Assembly: GCF_900112575.1 (NCBI RefSeq)
Contig: NZ_FOMH01000003.1
Location: 62,001-126,000, forward strand
Length of the DNA: 64,000 nt
Source of the DNA: Flavobacterium phragmitis
Lineage (GTDB): Bacteria; Bacteroidota; Bacteroidia; Flavobacteriales; Flavobacteriaceae
Direction of reading: 5' to 3'
A program made the position numbers and the translations under genes. Every line of letters starts with the position of its first letter. The first letter of the stretch is position 1. This document shows, in pieces, positions 16,660 through 24,537 of the stretch. The notes under the pieces are model-generated. The model ran no database searches. It was not told where the DNA came from and worked only from the letters and a program-made list of their open reading frames with translations.

Positions 16660-17763
16660 ATGATTACATTTTTAATTCTATTAGCACTAATAGCATTTGC
16701 TCTTTACCGATTTTTAGAACACCCAAAATTCGGAAAAGCACCTTCTGGGGAAAGACTGACTTTAATTCAGAATTCGCCTCAATATAAAAACGGGAAATTC
16801 GAAAATCAGAGCTTTACCCCCGATCTTGCCGAAGGAGCAAGCATGACTGGAGTTTTGTTTGAATTTTTCTTTAAAAAAGTAGATCGAAAAACCCCAACCG
16901 ATTTAATTCCGTCCGTAAAAACCAATTTACATGAATTACCAATTGATCTGGATGTCCTGGTTTGGTTCGGGCATTCATCATATTTTATTCAGCTTGAAGG
17001 AAAACGTTTTTTAATTGATCCTGTTTTCAGTGGCAATGCCTCTCCTATTCCAGGTACTACAAAATCATTCAAAGGAAGTGATGTTTATACGGTTGATGAT
17101 CTTCCTGAAATTGATTATTTATTGATTACCCACGATCATTATGACCATTTGGATTATGAGACGATTTTAAAATTAAAACCGAAAACAAAAAAAATAATCA
17201 CAGCTCTTGGAGTTGGTTCTCATTTTGAATTCTGGGGATTTCCAGCTGAAAATATTATTGAAAAAGACTGGTTTTCTACAATAGAACTGGATGAAAATTT
17301 AACGCTTCATACCGCACCTTCCAGACATTTCTCTGGAAGAAGTTTTAAAAGATGCAACACGCTTTGGACTTCTTTTATTTTAGAAACTAAAGATTTCAAA
17401 ATGTATCTGGGTGGAGACAGCGGTTATGATAAACATTTTGCAGAAATAGGCGAAAAATACGGTCCGTTTGATATTGCTTTACTGGATAATGGCCAATACA
17501 ACGAAAAATGGAAATACATTCACAATATGCCCGAAGACGTTATAAAAGCCATAAAAGACTTGAAAGCAAAAAGAGTATTTCCAGTTCATTCGTCTAAATT
17601 TGCTCTTTCACTACATTCTTGGGATGCACCTTTAATCAAAGTAACCGAACTAAATAGTTTAAGCGAAAATCCTGTTCCATTAATAACCCCAATGATTGGC
17701 GAAAAAGTGGAACTGAAAAACGAAAAACAGGAATTTAAGCAATGGTGGCGTAATATTCGTTAA
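16660..17763 (+). CDS. MBL-fold metallo-hydrolase (UlaG / NAPE-PLD-like)
   Basis: A 367-residue protein with one N-terminal hydrophobic anchor (about 1-16) and a metallo-beta-lactamase domain. The metal motif is H158-D-H-Y-D162-H163. Further motifs are WFGHSSYFIQLEGKRFLIDPVF, LGGDSGYDKHF and VFPVHSSKFALSLHSWDAP. This is the pattern of the COG2220 group (L-ascorbate-6-phosphate lactonases, NAPE-phospholipase D). A membrane-anchored phosphodiesterase or lactonase is likely, substrate unknown. Its ATG follows the previous stop with no gap. Confidence 0.88.
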   Translation: MITFLILLALIAFALYRFLEHPKFGKAPSGERLTLIQNSPQYKNGKFENQSFTPDLAEGASMTGVLFEFFFKKVDRKTPTDLIPSVKTNLHELPIDLDVLVWFGHSSYFIQLEGKRFLIDPVFSGNASPIPGTTKSFKGSDVYTVDDLPEIDYLLITHDHYDHLDYETILKLKPKTKKIITALGVGSHFEFWGFPAENIIEKDWFSTIELDENLTLHTAPSRHFSGRSFKRCNTLWTSFILETKDFKMYLGGDSGYDKHFAEIGEKYGPFDIALLDNGQYNEKWKYIHNMPEDVIKAIKDLKAKRVFPVHSSKFALSLHSWDAPLIKVTELNSLSENPVPLITPMIGEKVELKNEKQEFKQWWRNIR

Positions 17764-17769
17764 TTGCAA

Positions 17770-17836
17770 TGTCACCCTGAGCGGAGTCGAAGGGCATTCC
17801 AATTGGAACGGGGCTTCGACTTCGCTCAGCCTGACA
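17770..17836. repeat. Imperfect palindrome with 'ctgagcg-agtcgaag' arms
   Basis: The left arm (tgtca-cc-ctgagcggagtcgaag) and right arm (cttcgacttcgctcag-cc-tgaca) differ at about five positions. The centre is a perfect 12-base palindrome TTCCAATTGGAA. I recall this as a common intergenic hairpin in Flavobacteriaceae. It lies between two plus-strand genes and could stabilise or terminate transcripts. Confidence 0.75.
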
Positions 17837-17847
17837 ATTCGGTCAAA

Positions 17848-17876
17848 CTTGAAACCTGAAACCTGAAACCTGAAAC
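17848..17876. repeat. Tandem 'cctgaaa' repeat
   Basis: A seven-base unit (cctgaaa) in about four copies directly upstream of the lactonase gene. It lies 13 bases before the ATG, so changes in copy number would alter leader length. Confidence 0.75.
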
Positions 17877-17889
17877 AAAAAAACTAAAA

Positions 17890-19014
17890 ATGAACCTAAA
17901 AAACCTCATAATAACCATAACCTTTCTCCTTAGTTGTAATCTGTTTTCACAGAACACTTATGTCTTTCTAGGATCATACAATCGTGATAAATCGGCAGAA
18001 GCGATTCAGGTGTATCAATTGGATACTATAAATGGGAAATTGACAAAATTCACTTCGGTTAAAAATATCATCAATCCTTCTTATTTAACGGTTTCACCAA
18101 ACGGAAAATACGTTTATGCCTGTACCGATACCAAAACACCAAATGCAGGAAGTATCAGCAGTTTTGAATTTAATCCTTCAAATAAAACTCTGACTTTTCT
18201 AAACAGTCAGCGAAGCGGTGGCGAAAACCCTGTTTATGTTTCGGTTCATAAAAGCGGAAAATGGATTGCAAATGCTAATTATACAGAAGGAAGTGTTTCT
18301 GTTTTTCCGATTTTAGAAAATGGTAAAATTGATTCGATTGCACAGAATTTCCAATATATGGAGGGAAGTGCACATAAAGAAAGACAAACCAGATCGCACG
18401 TTCATTCGGCTGTATTTTCGCCTGAATGCGATTATTTGTTTTTACCCGATTTAGGAGCTGATAAAATTCGTTGTTATGCTTTTGATAAAAACCAGAAAAA
18501 ACCTTTAGTGGAAACGAAAAATCCATTCACCAAAACCGATTTAGAAGCTGGCCCGAGACATTTTACTTTTCATCCTAATCAAAAATTTGGATATTGTATT
18601 GAAGAAATGGCAGGACAAATAAGTGTTTATAATTATGAAAATGGAGTTTTAAATAAAATCCAGCGTATTGCCACGCATCCTGAGAAAATTAAAGATGGTT
18701 TTGAAAGTTCAGACGTTCACATTTCGCCAGACGGAAAATTTCTTTACGCTACAAACAGAGGAAAAGAAAACAACATTGCAATTTTCTCAATAGACGAAAA
18801 AGGATTGTTGAAAAACATTGGGTATCAATCTACTTTAGGAAAACATCCGAGAGTTTTTGCCATTGATGAAAGCGGAAAATTTTTAGTTGCATCGAATGTT
18901 CAAACAGGAAATGTAATTGTTTTTAAGAGAGACCCAAAAACAGGATTATTGAAAAAAGCTGGAAAAGAAGTAAAAATGGAAAACGTTTCCTGTGTTCAGA
19001 TCAAAAGGATTTAA
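17890..19014 (+). CDS. Secreted lactonase-family seven-bladed beta-propeller (Pgl-like)
   Basis: A 374-residue protein with a signal peptide (about 1-20, ending LFSQ) followed by a YbhE/6-phosphogluconolactonase-type beta-propeller: TYVFLGSYNRDKSAEAIQVY, repeated blades (SPNGKYVYACTD, SPDGKFLYATNRG, ESGKFLVASN) and HSAVFSPECDYLFLPDLG. The cytoplasmic relatives hydrolyse 6-phosphogluconolactone. This copy is exported, so a sugar lactone from the environment is more likely. Length is normal. Monocistronic. Confidence 0.87.
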   Translation: MNLKNLIITITFLLSCNLFSQNTYVFLGSYNRDKSAEAIQVYQLDTINGKLTKFTSVKNIINPSYLTVSPNGKYVYACTDTKTPNAGSISSFEFNPSNKTLTFLNSQRSGGENPVYVSVHKSGKWIANANYTEGSVSVFPILENGKIDSIAQNFQYMEGSAHKERQTRSHVHSAVFSPECDYLFLPDLGADKIRCYAFDKNQKKPLVETKNPFTKTDLEAGPRHFTFHPNQKFGYCIEEMAGQISVYNYENGVLNKIQRIATHPEKIKDGFESSDVHISPDGKFLYATNRGKENNIAIFSIDEKGLLKNIGYQSTLGKHPRVFAIDESGKFLVASNVQTGNVIVFKRDPKTGLLKKAGKEVKMENVSCVQIKRI

Positions 19015-19065
19015 TTTTTTCATTCTGACAAACTAACCAAAAAAGAAACCACAAAAACTATAAAA

Positions 19066-19590
19066 ATGACAACATCAAATTTCAATTTACAGCCTGATAT
19101 CTTAGAAAACGAAATCACAAAATTGATTCCGTTAGAAGAAAAACATTTTGAAGAATTGTTCAAAGTTGCCTCAGACCCTTTAATTTGGGAACAACATCCT
19201 TCAAAAGACAGGTATCATAGAGAAGGTTTTACTGCTTTTTTTGAAATGGCTATAAATTCAAAAGGTTCATTTTTAATTCTTGATAAACAAACAAACGAAA
19301 TAATAGGCACAACTCGTTTTTATGAGTACAATCCCGAAAAATCTAGTGTTGCAATTGGATATACTTTTCTAGCTCGTAAATTTTGGGGTGGTCCTTACAA
19401 TAAATCAAATAAAAAACTTCTGATTGATTATGCCTTTCAGTATGTTGATTCAATATTTTTCCATGTCGGAGCCGAAAACTTCCGATCTCAAAAAGCCGTT
19501 CTAAAACTTGGAGCTGAAAAGGTAAGAGACATGATTCTAACAGCAAATGGAATTGATATGCCTTATTTTGAATATGAATTAAAAAAGTAA
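19066..19590 (+). CDS. GNAT family N-acetyltransferase
   Basis: A 174-residue acetyl-CoA-dependent transferase of the RimJ/RimL-like GNAT group: ITKLIPLEEKHFEELFKVAS, the strand-4/5 region IIGTTRFYEYNPEKSSVAIGYTFLARKFWGGPYNK and the C-terminal GAENFRSQKAVLKLGAEKV. The pyrophosphate-binding loop (normally Q/RxxGxG/A) is poorly conserved here, as in many RimL-type members. Substrate unknown. Confidence 0.9.
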   Translation: MTTSNFNLQPDILENEITKLIPLEEKHFEELFKVASDPLIWEQHPSKDRYHREGFTAFFEMAINSKGSFLILDKQTNEIIGTTRFYEYNPEKSSVAIGYTFLARKFWGGPYNKSNKKLLIDYAFQYVDSIFFHVGAENFRSQKAVLKLGAEKVRDMILTANGIDMPYFEYELKK

Positions 19591-19600
19591 TACGTTAAAG

Positions 19601-19664
19601 GTTATGAGTTATGAGTTACGAGTTTGAACCATTAACGCATAACTCATAACTCATAACTCATAAC
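19601..19664. repeat. Palindrome built of 'ataactc' tandem units
   Basis: The left arm repeats gttatgagttatgagtta and the right arm has about four units of ataactc, giving a long AT-rich hairpin between two plus-strand genes. Confidence 0.75.
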
Positions 19665-19679
19665 ATTTAATAATAAAAA

Positions 19680-20261
19680 ATGAAAAGAATTACAGTATTC
19701 TGTGCCTCTAGTTTTGGTACAGAAAAAATATATGAAGAGCAAGCAACCGCATTAGGAAAAACACTTGCAGAACAAAATATCGAATTAGTTTACGGAGGCG
19801 CAAACGTAGGTTTAATGGGCGCTGTTGCAGACGGTGCTTTAAGTGCTGGCGGAAAAGTAATTGGCGTTCTCCCAAACTTTTTGAGATCAAAAGAAATTGC
19901 ACATTTGGGTTTAACCGAATTAATTTTGGTTGAAAGTATGCATGAAAGAAAAACCAAAATGAACGATTTATGCGACGGCGTAATTGCTCTGCCAGGCGGT
20001 TTTGGAACTCTCGAAGAACTTTTCGAAATGCTGACTTGGGCACAATTAGGACTTCATAAAAAACCTATTGCCGTTTTGAATGTTAATGGTTTTTATGACT
20101 CTCTTATGGAATTACTTAAAACCATGACTTCCAAAGGGTTGCTTAAAGAAGTAAATAGAGAAATGCTTTTAGTGAGTGATAGTATTGATGATTTGCTACA
20201 TCAAATGAGAAATTATACGCCACCAATAGTTGGAAAATGGATTGAGAAAGATAAAACTTAA
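19680..20261 (+). CDS. LOG family protein (cytokinin riboside 5'-monophosphate phosphoribohydrolase-like)
   Basis: A 193-residue Rossmann-fold protein (TIGR00730) with the signature PGGFGTLEELFEMLTW near residue 104 and the start ITVFCASSFGTEKIYEEQATALG, plus the ELVYGGANVGLMGAVADGAL loop. LOG enzymes cleave the N-glycosidic bond of nucleoside 5'-monophosphates; in non-plant bacteria the role is usually nucleotide scavenging or salvage. Length is normal. Monocistronic. Confidence 0.93.
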   Translation: MKRITVFCASSFGTEKIYEEQATALGKTLAEQNIELVYGGANVGLMGAVADGALSAGGKVIGVLPNFLRSKEIAHLGLTELILVESMHERKTKMNDLCDGVIALPGGFGTLEELFEMLTWAQLGLHKKPIAVLNVNGFYDSLMELLKTMTSKGLLKEVNREMLLVSDSIDDLLHQMRNYTPPIVGKWIEKDKT

Positions 20262-20299
20262 AAAGTTTTTTTTTGAGATTATTTAAATGAAAATTCTTA

Positions 20300-20307
20300 T
20301 ATATTTG
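20300..20307 (+). promoter_or_regulatory. Bacteroidota -7 element (TATATTTG)
   Basis: An exact TAnnTTTG match 44 bases upstream of the barrel gene's ATG at 20352. TTTG at 20272-20275 is a possible -33 element, with a spacing slightly longer than usual. Confidence 0.6.
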
Positions 20308-20351
20308 CCCGCGAATAACATTTAAATTCAAAAATTTCAAACTAACCCAAA

Positions 20352-21539
20352 ATGATTAAAAAACTAACTTTATTAATTTTACTTTCTTTCTTAAGCTTTC
20401 ATTCCTACTCTCAAATTGTTTTCGAAAAAGCCTACTACATTGATAACAACAACACAAAAGTCAACTGTTTAATTAGAAATCAGGATTGGATAAAAACACC
20501 AAAGGAATTTCAATATAAACTTACAGAGACTGAACAACCGCAAACTTTAACTATTCAGCAAGTCAAAGAATTTGGTTTTGAAAACGACACAAAATATCAG
20601 AGATATACTGTAAAAATTGATAGATCCAGTGAAATTATGCGTAATATGAGTTATGTTAAAAATCCTGAATTCAATGAAGAAACATTATTTTTAAAGGTCT
20701 TAGTTGAAGGAAAAGCAAGTTTGTACCAATATGATGAAAACGACCTAAAAAGATTTTTCTTTAAAACCGATGATGTAGCAATAACCCAATTAGTTTATAA
20801 AAGCTATAAGATTAACGAATCAGAAATTGGTCATAACAACCATTACAAACAACAGCTCGCAAATGCTTTGCAAGACAATTCTATTTCTGACAAAAACATT
20901 AAGAATCTAACATATAGTAAAGATAAGTTAGTTGCGTTTTTTTCGAAATATAATCATTCAATCGATCCAAAAATTGAAACAACAGAAGTCAAAGAGAAAA
21001 AAGATTTATTCAACTTAAATGTTCGCGGGGGAATAAGCAACAGTAAAGCATCAATAAAAAGACAAAACACATCTGTATACGATGTAGATTTTGACAATAA
21101 AACGCAAGTAAGATTAGGCGTAGAGGCTGAATTTATTTTTGGCTTTAATAGAAACAAATGGGCTTTTATTGTAGAACCTACTTATCAATCTTACAGTGAT
21201 GAAAAAACAGTAAGAAATGCAAATGTATCTATTGACTACAAATCTATTGAATTACCTTTGGGAATTAGATATTATTCCTTCTTAAACAACAATTCTAAAC
21301 TCTTTGTGAATTTTCAATATATAGTAGAATTTCAGTTAAATTCAGAAGTTAAATTTCCTCCTTTTGGTAATTTAGATGTTAGAAGTACTAAGTCTATAGC
21401 AATGGGGCTTGGTTATAAATACAAAAACAAATATAGTTTAGAATTAAGATACTCTACAAAAGATATTCTCAACGAAGGGGTTTATTTTTCATCAAAACTC
21501 GCATCGACCTCTATCATTTTTGGATATACAATATTCTAA
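20352..21539 (+). CDS. Outer-membrane beta-barrel protein
   Basis: A 395-residue exported protein. Signal peptide about 1-21 (FLSFHSYSQ). An N-terminal soluble domain covers about 22-205; the C-terminal 165 residues have amphipathic strands typical of PorT/OmpW-like barrels: FNLNVRGGISNS, RLGVEAEFIFGFNRNKWAFIVEPTYQSY, IELPLGIRYYSF and final SIIFGYTIF with a terminal aromatic residue. Ligand and function unknown. It has its own promoter and terminator. Confidence 0.85.
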   Translation: MIKKLTLLILLSFLSFHSYSQIVFEKAYYIDNNNTKVNCLIRNQDWIKTPKEFQYKLTETEQPQTLTIQQVKEFGFENDTKYQRYTVKIDRSSEIMRNMSYVKNPEFNEETLFLKVLVEGKASLYQYDENDLKRFFFKTDDVAITQLVYKSYKINESEIGHNNHYKQQLANALQDNSISDKNIKNLTYSKDKLVAFFSKYNHSIDPKIETTEVKEKKDLFNLNVRGGISNSKASIKRQNTSVYDVDFDNKTQVRLGVEAEFIFGFNRNKWAFIVEPTYQSYSDEKTVRNANVSIDYKSIELPLGIRYYSFLNNNSKLFVNFQYIVEFQLNSEVKFPPFGNLDVRSTKSIAMGLGYKYKNKYSLELRYSTKDILNEGVYFSSKLASTSIIFGYTIF

Positions 21540-21560
21540 AGGTTTAATTTAAATAGCATT

Positions 21561-21597
21561 AATCCAGATGAGAAAAATCTTGTCTGGATTTTTTTTA
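21561..21597 (+). terminator. Rho-independent terminator of the barrel gene
   Basis: Arms AATCCAGA (21561-21568) and TCTGGATT (21583-21590) and a T8 run, 21 bases after the stop codon. Confidence 0.8.
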
Positions 21598-21676
21598 TCC
21601 TAATTTTAAAATTTTCTTTCTTAAATTAGAAGTCCAAAAAATAACTTACTATTACCTCACATATTTTACACTAATC

Positions 21677-22144
21677 ATGAAAACAGAAAATAACAAATTT
21701 GCAAAGGCCGAAATGCTAATTCGGAAACCTGTTTCAGAAGTTTTTAAAGCTTTTATTGACCCACAGATTACGAGTAAATTTTGGTTTACAAAAGGATCCG
21801 GAAAATTAGAAGAAAACCAAAAAACCGAATGGACATGGGAAATGTATGGTTTTTCGCTTTCGGTTAAAACTTTGGTTTTACAAGAAAATAAAAAAATTGT
21901 TATTGAATGGGGAAATCCCGATGAACTTACTTTAGTTGAATGGATTTTTAATCCGTTGAACGAAAATGAAACTTTTGTAAGTGTTACCAATTCGGGCTTT
22001 CAAGGAGACTCAGACAAAATAATAGATCAGGTTCGTAATTCTACTGAAGGATTTACATTGGTTTTAGCTGGAGCTAAAGCATTTTTAGAACATAATTTAC
22101 AATTGAATTTAGTATTAGATAGATTCCCGAAAGGATTAGCTTAA
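21677..22144 (+). CDS. SRPBCC (AHSA1-like) family protein, copy 2
   Basis: A 155-residue START-fold protein: AKAEMLIRKPVSEVFKAFIDPQITSKFWFTKGSG, the WTWEMYGFSLSVKTLVLQENKKIVIEWG strand pair and the long C-terminal helix. It belongs to the 'activator of Hsp90 ATPase' C-terminal-like group, whose bacterial members have no agreed function. A long palindromic repeat region follows it. Confidence 0.87.
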   Translation: MKTENNKFAKAEMLIRKPVSEVFKAFIDPQITSKFWFTKGSGKLEENQKTEWTWEMYGFSLSVKTLVLQENKKIVIEWGNPDELTLVEWIFNPLNENETFVSVTNSGFQGDSDKIIDQVRNSTEGFTLVLAGAKAFLEHNLQLNLVLDRFPKGLA

Positions 22145-22542
22145 AATAAATTTAACCGCAAAATCTGTGTGTTTTTTTTACCGCAAAGAGCGCAAAGATT
22201 TACGCAAAGTACGCGAAGTTTTTTTTGAGAATCATTAAATGAAAAAGTTCGCAAAGCATTATCTATACAAAGCTTTGCGAACTTAATATATAGATAATGC
22301 TTAGTCTAGCAATTAAAAATAACTTAGCGTACTTTGCGGTAAAAAACACAAACTGATTTAACCGCAAAGAACGCAAGAGATTTACGCAAAGCACGCGAAG
22401 TTTTTATACTGTTGCGAATTAGTCTTGCAAAGACGCTAAGGCGCAAAGATTTTTTTATATAATCGTGTAAAAACAACTTTTGCGACTTAGCGACTTTGCG
22501 AGATTCTAAACAAAACAAACTTTAAATTAATTTTTAGCCCGA
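22145..22542. repeat. Composite palindromic repeat region (398 bp, no gene)
   Basis: Left text ending in accgcaaag (about 22165-22188) pairs with ctttgcggt (22332-22340) and its A/C-rich flank, making a large outer palindrome. Its centre holds two interlocking perfect inverted repeats: 22245-22257 with 22272-22284 (13 bp) and 22254-22267 with 22289-22302 (14 bp). A second palindrome follows at about 22424-22503 (cgctaaggcgcaaag against cgacttagcgactttgcg). No ORF with gene-like features is present. Confidence 0.75.
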
Positions 22543-22911
22543 ATGGAAACAAAGAAACCCGAAAATATAGACGAATACATTGGCGGATTTCCCAATGATG
22601 TTCAGGAAATTTTGGAGAAAGTCCGAATGACAATTCAAAAAGCAGCACCCGAAGCCAAAGAAAAAATCAGTTATTCGATGCCAGCGTTTGAGCAGAACGG
22701 AATTGTGGTTTATTTTGCTGCTTTCAAAAACCATATCGGACTTTATGCACTTCCAAGTGGTCATGAAGCTTTTAGAGAAGAGTTGTCAAAATATAAATCA
22801 GGAAAAGGTTCTGTACAATTTCCGTTGAAAGAAAAAATGCCTTATGATTTGATTACGAAAATTGTAAAATTTAGAGTGAAAGAAAATCTTGAAAAAGTAA
22901 AAAAGAAATAA
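22543..22911 (+). CDS. DUF1801 / YdhG-type 'iron chaperone' protein (copy 3)
   Basis: A 122-residue cytoplasmic protein and the most canonical DUF1801 of the three: ENIDEYIGGFPNDVQEILEKVRMTIQKAAPEAKEKISYSMPAFEQNGIVVYFAAFKNHIGLY, FPLKEKMPYDLITKIVKFRV. It is frataxin-like in fold and often labelled iron chaperone, but the label is weakly founded. The next gene starts 7 bases after its stop, so they form an operon. Confidence 0.9.
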   Translation: METKKPENIDEYIGGFPNDVQEILEKVRMTIQKAAPEAKEKISYSMPAFEQNGIVVYFAAFKNHIGLYALPSGHEAFREELSKYKSGKGSVQFPLKEKMPYDLITKIVKFRVKENLEKVKKK

Positions 22912-22918
22912 TCGAATA

Positions 22919-23602
22919 ATGAATTTAACCGAACACTACAATCAACTTTATAAAACATCTTCTGAAACTATTGCAACAGGGAAATATGTGATTGATTCAG
23001 AAATAAAAAACGAATCTGATTCGCGGTTCGGAATAACTTTATTAATTCGTCCAAACGATGAAATAAAAGCCAATATACAGCATTTTATCAATGAATTGAA
23101 AAAAGTAGAACCTGAGCAATATTTTTATCCAGATTCTGACATTCATATCACCGTAATGTCTATCATTTCATGTTCTACCGAGTTCAATTTAAATATGATT
23201 TCACCAAATGAATATATTGAATTGATCTGTAGAAGTCTTGTGGATGTCAATAAAATTAAAATTCATTACAAAGGTATAACAGCTTCTCCATCAGCAATAA
23301 TGATTCAGGGATTTCCAAGTGATGAGACTTTGAATAATTTAAGAAACAGACTTCGTGAAAACTTCAAAAATTCCAATCTGCAACAAAGCATTGACAGCCG
23401 ATATGAAATTTCTACGGCACATTCGACTATAATGCGTTTTCAGGACAAACTTCATGATCCCAAAAAACTAATTGAAACTGCTGCAAAATTCCGCGATTAT
23501 GATTTTGGAGAATTTGATGTAAAAAGCATCGAATTAGTTTACAATGATTGGTATCAGCGAAAAAGCACTACTCGTGTTTTGGGTGATTTTGGATTGAGAT
23601 AG
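22919..23602 (+). CDS. 2H phosphoesterase / 2'-5' RNA ligase-like protein
   Basis: A 227-residue protein with the two H-x-T/S motifs of the 2H superfamily: H76-I-T78 in DIHITVMSII and H168-S-T170 in STAHSTIMRF. Members hydrolyse 2',3'-cyclic or 2'-5' phosphodiester bonds. Length and motif spacing (92 residues) are normal for 2H enzymes. Co-transcribed with the DUF1801 gene. The true substrate (RNA end or nucleotide) is unknown. Confidence 0.85.
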   Translation: MNLTEHYNQLYKTSSETIATGKYVIDSEIKNESDSRFGITLLIRPNDEIKANIQHFINELKKVEPEQYFYPDSDIHITVMSIISCSTEFNLNMISPNEYIELICRSLVDVNKIKIHYKGITASPSAIMIQGFPSDETLNNLRNRLRENFKNSNLQQSIDSRYEISTAHSTIMRFQDKLHDPKKLIETAAKFRDYDFGEFDVKSIELVYNDWYQRKSTTRVLGDFGLR

Positions 23603-23712
23603 GTCTTTCTTTTTGTTAGCCACGAATTCACGAATTTAAGCGATTCTCTTTTGAAGTCAAATTGCTTCAAATGATTTCCTATTACTCAAATTTTTCGAAA
23701 CCAAATATTAAA

Positions 23713-24075
23713 TTATTTAAACTTTCCAAAATGCCATAAAACGCCTGACGGATCGTGTAGAAAACATTCACTTCCCCAGTCTAAATATCGAATTGGAGTC
23801 AGCTTTGCTCCTTCATATTTTTGAGGAAGGTTTAAAGATAAAAGTTCACTATAATAACGTTCTACATCATCAACTTCTACAAAAATCATGGTATTGTCAA
23901 TCCAGTCTTTTACGTAAGCATCTTGAAGATAGAAAGCCGTTTCATTTGCTTTAAAAACAGACATTTTTGCATCTAAAACAATTTCTTCAAAACCTAAATC
24001 ACGGTAGAAACTTCTTGAGATTTCAAAATTTTTAGAACCTATAAAAGGACGGATTGATTTTATGTTGTGATTCAT
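23713..24075 (-). CDS. VOC (glyoxalase/bleomycin resistance-like) protein
   Basis: A 120-residue single VOC domain: SIRPFIGSKNFEISRSFYRDLGFEEI, FYLQDAY, IFVEVDDVERYYSELLSL and ECFLHDPSGVLWHFGKF. It resembles bleomycin-resistance-type binding proteins that dimerise to form two ligand pockets. Last of three minus-strand genes (antiporter, SUKH, VOC). Ligand unknown. Confidence 0.88.
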   Translation of the reverse strand: MNHNIKSIRPFIGSKNFEISRSFYRDLGFEEIVLDAKMSVFKANETAFYLQDAYVKDWIDNTMIFVEVDDVERYYSELLSLNLPQKYEGAKLTPIRYLDWGSECFLHDPSGVLWHFGKFK

Positions 24076-24090
24076 ACTTGTTATTTTAGA

Positions 24091-24519
24091 TTATGAAAAC
24101 CATTCAATTCCATTATCAAGTCTAACAAGGAAATCAGTAAATGAGTTTCCGATTTCGACATGATACTGGGTATTTAAATCCATAAAAGGAGAAAGAATAA
24201 TTTTTATACCATTATTATCCTCAAATTCAATTCCGATAAATTCACCACTTCCGTTTGTTCCGATAGCTAGTGTCTGTGGTAATTTTTCGAAAATATGATA
24301 CTCTAAATTAGCATCAATAATTTCCTCTAAACTCCAAAGTTTTATGAATTCAGCTCCAATAAATTGATCAATTCCTAAATAATTTTCGACATAAAAAACA
24401 TAGTCTTCCGGAAGATCAAATTTTAGATGCATTTGAATATCTTCAATCTCGACCGAAGAATTCTCATCGCGTTTTGGAAAATCATACTTTCTAAAAATCC
24501 CTTTTAATTCTTCTGTCAT
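24091..24519 (-). CDS. SMI1/KNR4 (SUKH) domain protein
   Basis: A 142-residue soluble SUKH-1 protein: the FDLPEDYVFYVENYLG signature, LWSLEEIIDAN and AIGTNGSGEFIGIEF. In bacteria SUKH proteins are largely immunity proteins that neutralise nuclease or deaminase toxins of polymorphic systems. Here it lies 18 bases after an antiporter gene and 15 bases before a VOC gene on the same strand, with no toxin gene near, so its role is open. Confidence 0.88.
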   Translation of the reverse strand: MTEELKGIFRKYDFPKRDENSSVEIEDIQMHLKFDLPEDYVFYVENYLGIDQFIGAEFIKLWSLEEIIDANLEYHIFEKLPQTLAIGTNGSGEFIGIEFEDNNGIKIILSPFMDLNTQYHVEIGNSFTDFLVRLDNGIEWFS

Positions 24520-24537
24520 AAAATGATAAATAAGTTT

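Noticed and set aside
17770-17836. Insertion-sequence terminal repeats
   Set aside because: The palindrome is only 67 bp, contains no transposase gene and has no visible target duplication; treated as a dispersed intergenic hairpin.
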